From: an archaeon
GTDB taxonomy: Archaea; Iainarchaeota; Iainarchaeia; CSSED10-239
NCBI GenBank assembly: GCA_029563035.1
Contig: JAKQTP010000123.1
Location: 124,001-188,000 of the forward strand
Direction of reading: 5' to 3'
Length of the DNA: 64,000 nucleotides
Under the pieces are notes generated by a model that was not told the origin of the DNA, ran no database searches, and saw only the letters and a program-made list of their open reading frames with translations. Within the stretch, counting starts at the first letter, position 1; each line of letters begins with the position of its first letter. This document shows, one piece after another, positions 63,855-64,000 of this stretch. The translations under genes were made by a program, and so were the position numbers.

Positions 63855-63867
63855 TACAAAATCTCCT

Positions 63868-64000
63868 TTATTTAGTTTCTATCCTAAACTGAAATCTTTT
63901 TAATGTAACTACTTTAGTTGTAAAATAATCTTTAGAAAATTCTACCTCAAAATCAGAAAAATTAGAATAAATATGTACAATTACACCTCTATCTCCTTTG
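63868..64000 (-). CDS. DUF4926-like protein, 5' end beyond window
   Basis: The C-terminal 43 residues are visible: KGDRGVIVHIYSNFSDFEVE, FSKDYFTTKVVTLKRF and a TAA at 63868. GDxGVIVxxY ... (D/Y)EVEF ... VVTL matches DUF4926-type small barrels. Truncated by the window edge. Confidence 0.55.
   Translation of the reverse strand, partial: KGDRGVIVHIYSNFSDFEVEFSKDYFTTKVVTLKRFQFRIETK

Overview
The window looks like about 64 kb of a large, AT-rich tailed bacteriophage genome. It carries a large terminase subunit (15935-17923), a complete primase/helicase/loader/recombinase block, three divergent sigma-like factors, a tubulin/FtsZ-like GTPase, a tail fibre, several tRNAs, and well over a hundred tightly packed, often ATGA-overlapping small genes. 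Shine-Dalgarno sites of the GGAG type are common. Many small proteins have Sec signals or lipoboxes. The host cannot be named from this sequence.

Layout. (1) 1-18.9 kb, plus strand. A 7-deazaguanine DNA-modification cluster (FolE, QueF, a DpdA-like transglycosylase) is followed by replication and recombination genes (RecA-like, PD-(D/E)XK resolvase-like, DnaC-like loader, DnaB, DnaG). After these come a tubulin-like GTPase, two sigma-like factors, an SF2 helicase split by an intein, TerL and a metallophosphoesterase. (2) A perfect 32-bp palindrome at 18922-18953 marks the convergence of the two transcription directions. (3) 19-64 kb, almost entirely minus strand. This is an accessory region of small genes. 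It contains nucleotide enzymes (dNMP kinase, MazG-like, two deaminases, a ThyX-like protein) and surface-sugar functions (SpsG-like, SpsF-like, SGNH hydrolase, cupin). It also has a tail fibre with its small partner genes, a third sigma factor, tRNA-related functions (CCA-adding-like enzyme, cREC receiver domain), a peptide deformylase variant, one TnpB on the opposite strand, and many membrane, secreted and zinc-ribbon proteins.

The strongest unusual signals are as follows. First, in the helicase intein (13128-14135) a Vsr-like homing endonuclease is written in the +1 frame, while the intein frame stays open through about 600 bases of dual-coding DNA. Second, at 51373-51633 there are two tRNA genes in circularly permuted order (3' half, spacer, 5' half), broken in the anticodon loop. 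Other odd tRNA-like elements occur nearby and at 30.3 and 34.0 kb. Third, five tracts of a degenerate 5-bp periodic repeat (consensus C/T-N-N-A-A) fill the intergenic spaces of 18.97-21.60 kb and were not noticed elsewhere. Fourth, several long structured non-coding elements lie at 26.7, 33.8, 41.8, 56.4 and 61.3 kb. Fifth, an SPFH-family gene has an in-frame TGA at codon 18, and a small gene appears to need a -1 frameshift.

How it fits together: the plus-strand block copies, modifies and packages the genome. The phage sigma factors presumably time expression. The minus-strand region looks like host takeover, nucleotide supply, tRNA maintenance and surface modification. All functional statements come from motif reading by eye; no database search was run.
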